Of a stretch of DNA of 27,209 nucleotides, positions 25,652 through 27,209 are shown piece after piece (position 1 is the first letter of the stretch; every line of letters begins with the position of its first letter). Below the pieces are notes generated by a model, which saw nothing but the letters and a program-made list of their open reading frames with translations, did no database searches and had not been told where the DNA came from. Made by a program: the position numbers and the translations under genes. Origin of the DNA: an uncultured Phascolarctobacterium sp. (GTDB lineage: Bacteria > Bacillota > Negativicutes > Acidaminococcales > Acidaminococcaceae); NCBI GenBank assembly GCA_949287345.1, contig CASEGD010000004.1, positions 1 to 27,209 of the forward strand. The letters are read 5' to 3'.

Positions 25652-26455
25652 ATGGATAATAATTTAATTGCCGTAATTATCGGCATAGTTGAAGGCGTGA
25701 CGGAATTTTTGCCGGTATCTTCCACCGGCCACATGATTATCGTCGGCAATATGCTGGGCTTCGACGGCCCCGTTGCTGATTTGTTTGACGTATTTATTCA
25801 GCTGGGCGCAATTTTATCGGTTGTGTTCATTTACAAAGAACGCTTTGCCCGCTTTTTTACCAAAGAGGGCTGGCAGCCAGATAAAGGTTTGAGCGTATGG
25901 CATGTTGCCGCCGGAATTGTGCCTGTAATGGGCGTTGCTTACTTGGGGTACAGTTATATCAAAGCTTACCTTTTCTCGCCGTTTACGGTAGCTGTCGGGC
26001 TTGTGCTGGGCGCTTTCTGGATGATGTACGCCGAGTACAAAACCAAAGACAAGCAGGCTGAACTTGAAAACGACATTGATAAGCTGACCTTAAAACAGGC
26101 GGCAATTGTCGGCGCGTTCCAGCTGCTTTCGCTGTGGCCCGGTTTTTCCCGCAGCGGCAGTACCATTGCCGGTGCCCTTCTTGTCGGCTTAAGCCGTGAA
26201 GCGGCGGCAGCGTTTGCGTTTTTAATTGCCGTACCGCTGATGTTTGCGGCCTGCCTGTACGATTTAATGAAACACATCAACTACCTGCAAGCCGAAGATT
26301 TTCAGATGCTGGCTATCGGTTTTGTAACCGCGTTTATCGTTTCGTACTTCTCGGTACTGTGGTTTTTGAAATTTTTGAACAAATATAGCTTGACAAGCTT
26401 CGCATATTATCGTATTATATTAGCCGTAGCTGCTCTTTGGTATTTCTACTTTTAA
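25652..26455 (+). CDS. uppP: Undecaprenyl-diphosphatase UppP (BacA type)
   Basis: The 267-residue integral membrane enzyme recycles undecaprenyl diphosphate to the monophosphate carrier for cell-wall synthesis, and overproduction in other bacteria gives bacitracin resistance. The two catalytic signatures are present: EGVTEFLPVSSTGHM near residue 14, and GFSRSGSTIAGALLVG around residues 165-180. Seven or eight hydrophobic segments span the chain, ending with AYYRIILAVAALWYFYF. The gene is separated from pfkA by a terminator and has its own promoter. No terminator is visible between its stop and the tRNA promoter. This protein is distinct from the SbmA/BacA-like ABC protein earlier in the window despite the shared name. 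Confidence 0.96.
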   Translation: MDNNLIAVIIGIVEGVTEFLPVSSTGHMIIVGNMLGFDGPVADLFDVFIQLGAILSVVFIYKERFARFFTKEGWQPDKGLSVWHVAAGIVPVMGVAYLGYSYIKAYLFSPFTVAVGLVLGAFWMMYAEYKTKDKQAELENDIDKLTLKQAAIVGAFQLLSLWPGFSRSGSTIAGALLVGLSREAAAAFAFLIAVPLMFAACLYDLMKHINYLQAEDFQMLAIGFVTAFIVSYFSVLWFLKFLNKYSLTSFAYYRIILAVAALWYFYF

Positions 26456-26494
26456 GAGGTTCTGAAAAAATCTTAAAAATAAGTAAAAATACTG

Positions 26495-26523
26495 TTGACA
26501 AATGGTTAAACATACTGTAGAAT
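26495..26523 (+). promoter_or_regulatory. Promoter of the tRNA cluster
   Basis: A perfect TTGACA (26495-26500) with a 17-base spacer is followed by TAGAAT (26518-26523), about 20 bases before the first tRNA, a near-consensus stable-RNA promoter. Confidence 0.88.
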
Positions 26524-26543
26524 ATCATTTGTCACTAGCGAGT

Positions 26544-26619
26544 GCTGGCATAGCTCAACAGGTAGAGCAGCTGACTTGTAATCAGCAGGTTGTGGGTTCA
26601 AGTCCTATTGCCAGCTCCA
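26544..26619 (+). tRNA. tRNA-Thr (anticodon TGT)
   Basis: Acceptor GCTGGCA (26544-26550) pairs with TGCCAGC (26609-26615). The anticodon stem CTGAC...GTCAG-type arm carries loop TTGTAA with anticodon TGT. A T-loop with TTCAAGT is present and CCA is encoded (26617-26619). Confidence 0.97.
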
Positions 26620-26625
26620 AAATAC

Positions 26626-26710
26626 GGAGAGGTTCCCGAGTGGCTAAAGGGAGCAGACTGTAAATCTGCCGCGTTTCGCTTCGTTGGTTCGAATCCAACC
26701 CTCTCCACCA
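26626..26710 (+). tRNA. tRNA-Tyr (anticodon GTA)
   Basis: Acceptor GGAGAGG pairs with CCTCTCC (26700-26706). The anticodon loop reads CTGTAAA with anticodon GTA. The long variable arm typical of bacterial tRNA-Tyr (CGTTTCGCTTCG region) is present and CCA is encoded at 26708-26710. Confidence 0.97.
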
Positions 26711-26719
26711 ACCATTCAT

Positions 26720-26795
<76 letters not shown>

Positions 26796-26808
26796 ATTCA
26801 GTTAGGAC

Positions 26809-26884
26809 GCTGATGTAGCTCAGTCGGCAGAGCGTATCCTTGGTAAGGATAAGGTCACCAGTTCAATCCTGGTCATCAGCTCCA
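26809..26884 (+). tRNA. tRNA-Thr (anticodon GGT)
   Basis: Acceptor GCTGATG pairs with CATCAGC (26874-26880). The anticodon stem TATCC/GGATA encloses TTGGTAA with anticodon GGT. CCA is encoded at 26882-26884. Confidence 0.97.
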
Positions 26885-26893
26885 AATAAATAT

Positions 26894-26970
26894 GGCGGCG
26901 TAGCTCAGTTGGCTAGAGCATGCGGTTCATACCCGCAGTGTCCGCGGTTCAAATCCGTGCGCCGCCACCA
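26894..26970 (+). tRNA. tRNA-Met, elongator (anticodon CAT)
   Basis: Acceptor GGCGGCG pairs with CGCCGCC (26960-26966) with no C1-A72 mismatch. The anticodon stem TGCGG/CCGCA encloses TTCATAC with anticodon CAT. CCA is encoded at 26968-26970. An Ile tRNA with lysidine-modified CAT is the alternative, but the overall sequence fits elongator Met. Confidence 0.92.
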
Positions 26971-26978
26971 AAAATTTA

Positions 26979-27006
26979 CCTCAATATTTAATATTGAGGG
27001 TTTTTT
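26979..27006 (+). terminator. Intrinsic terminator of the tRNA cluster
   Basis: CCTCAATAT (26979-26987) pairs with ATATTGAGG (26991-26999) around TTA and is followed by six T residues, nine bases after the last tRNA. Confidence 0.88.
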
Positions 27007-27028
27007 ATTATATTCTTATGTTACATAG

Positions 27029-27057
27029 TTTACAGCAAGCCTACAATGTGGTAAAAT
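27029..27057 (+). promoter_or_regulatory. tuf promoter
   Basis: TTTACA (27029-27034), a 17-base spacer and TAAAAT (27052-27057) lie between the tRNA terminator and the tuf ribosome site TTGGAGG (27097-27103). Confidence 0.82.
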
Positions 27058-27111
27058 TGCCGTAAAGGCCAAAATAAAAAACAAAATCACTATGATTTGG
27101 AGGAAAAATGA

Positions 27112-27209
27112 ATGGCAAAGCAAAAATATGAAAGAACAAAACCCCATGCTAACATTGGCACCATCGGTCACGTAGACCATGGCAAAACCACTCTTACCGC
27201 TGCAATCAC
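27112..27209 (+). CDS. tuf: Elongation factor Tu, N-terminal part (cut by window edge)
   Basis: Only the first 32 codons are in the window. They read [20 protein letters not shown], followed by [12 protein letters not shown], which holds the G1 GTP-binding loop GHVDHGKT of EF-Tu. EF-Tu delivers aminoacyl-tRNA to the ribosome. The ATG at 27112 is chosen because TTGGAGG lies eight bases upstream and the frame is conserved. An ATG four bases earlier (27108) is out of frame and ends after seven codons. It has its own promoter after the tRNA terminator. Confidence 0.97.
   Translation, partial: MAKQKYERTKPHANIGTIGHVDHGKTTLTAAI

Noticed and set aside
26451..26483. Inverted repeat TTTTAAGA/TCTTAAAA after uppP as terminator
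   Set aside because: It is AT-only, with a long loop and no T-tract, so it is unlikely to terminate.
26840..27028. Plus-strand open frame of 62 codons reading GGVAQLARACGSYPQCPRFKS-like sequence
   Set aside because: It is a translation through tRNA-Thr, tRNA-Met and the terminator, another familiar false protein.
27108..27131. ATG at 27108 as tuf start or leader peptide
   Set aside because: It is out of frame with EF-Tu and ends after seven codons; the ATG at 27112 fits the conserved N-terminus.

Overview
This window looks like chromosomal DNA from a Negativicutes bacterium, a diderm relative of Firmicutes, possibly of the Acidaminococcaceae/Phascolarctobacterium type; that placement is inferred from gene content, not from a marker search. 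The core gene order is Firmicute: ctsR-clpC-radA, carD, the PIN/TRAM gene, ispDF, gltX, cysS, mrnC, thyX, rlmB, yacP, sigH. A complete RND-type periplasmic adaptor and pump pair points to an outer membrane. The DNA is fairly GC-rich and favours GGC, CGC and GCG codons.

Layout. At 1-745 (minus strand) is the 5' part of an NMT1/SsuA-like ABC substrate-binding protein gene. Its signal-peptide segment is out of frame with the mature domain. At 970-2283 is a secreted protein of unknown function with a DUF3298-like domain. At 2488-6811 is an RND efflux adaptor and pump with no outer-membrane channel or regulator next to it, closed by a strong terminator. At 6930-9844 is an SbmA/BacA/YddA-type ABC exporter followed by an A-type flavodiiron protein. 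At 9976-14439 is the protein quality-control operon ctsR-clpC-radA. Its ClpC carries an N-terminal McsA-type zinc module, and no mcsA or mcsB gene is present. At 14603-17530 come carD with tandem promoters, then the PIN/TRAM gene and a fused ispDF. At 17589-22898 is a translation and RNA operon: gltX, cysS, mrnC, thyX, rlmB, yacP. gltX is frameshifted and lacks the segment that encodes the HIGH motif. At 22985-25459 are sigH, an orphan BrxF-like P-loop protein and pfkA. At 25652-26455 is uppP. At 26544-26970 is a five-tRNA cluster (Thr, Tyr, fMet, Thr, Met), followed by a terminator, a promoter and the start of tuf.

Most units are framed by clear sigma-A promoters (TTGACA-like, 17-base spacer, TATAAT-like) and intrinsic terminators, so transcription units can be drawn with some confidence. 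No CRISPR array, insertion sequence, prophage or rRNA was seen. All gene-free gaps are shorter than about 300 bases except the tRNA/tuf leader region, which is described.

The observations most worth a second look are the McsA-ClpC fusion without McsB, the BrxF-like protein outside any BREX locus, the loss of the HIGH motif from gltX, and the E. coli-like order of tRNA genes upstream of tuf.
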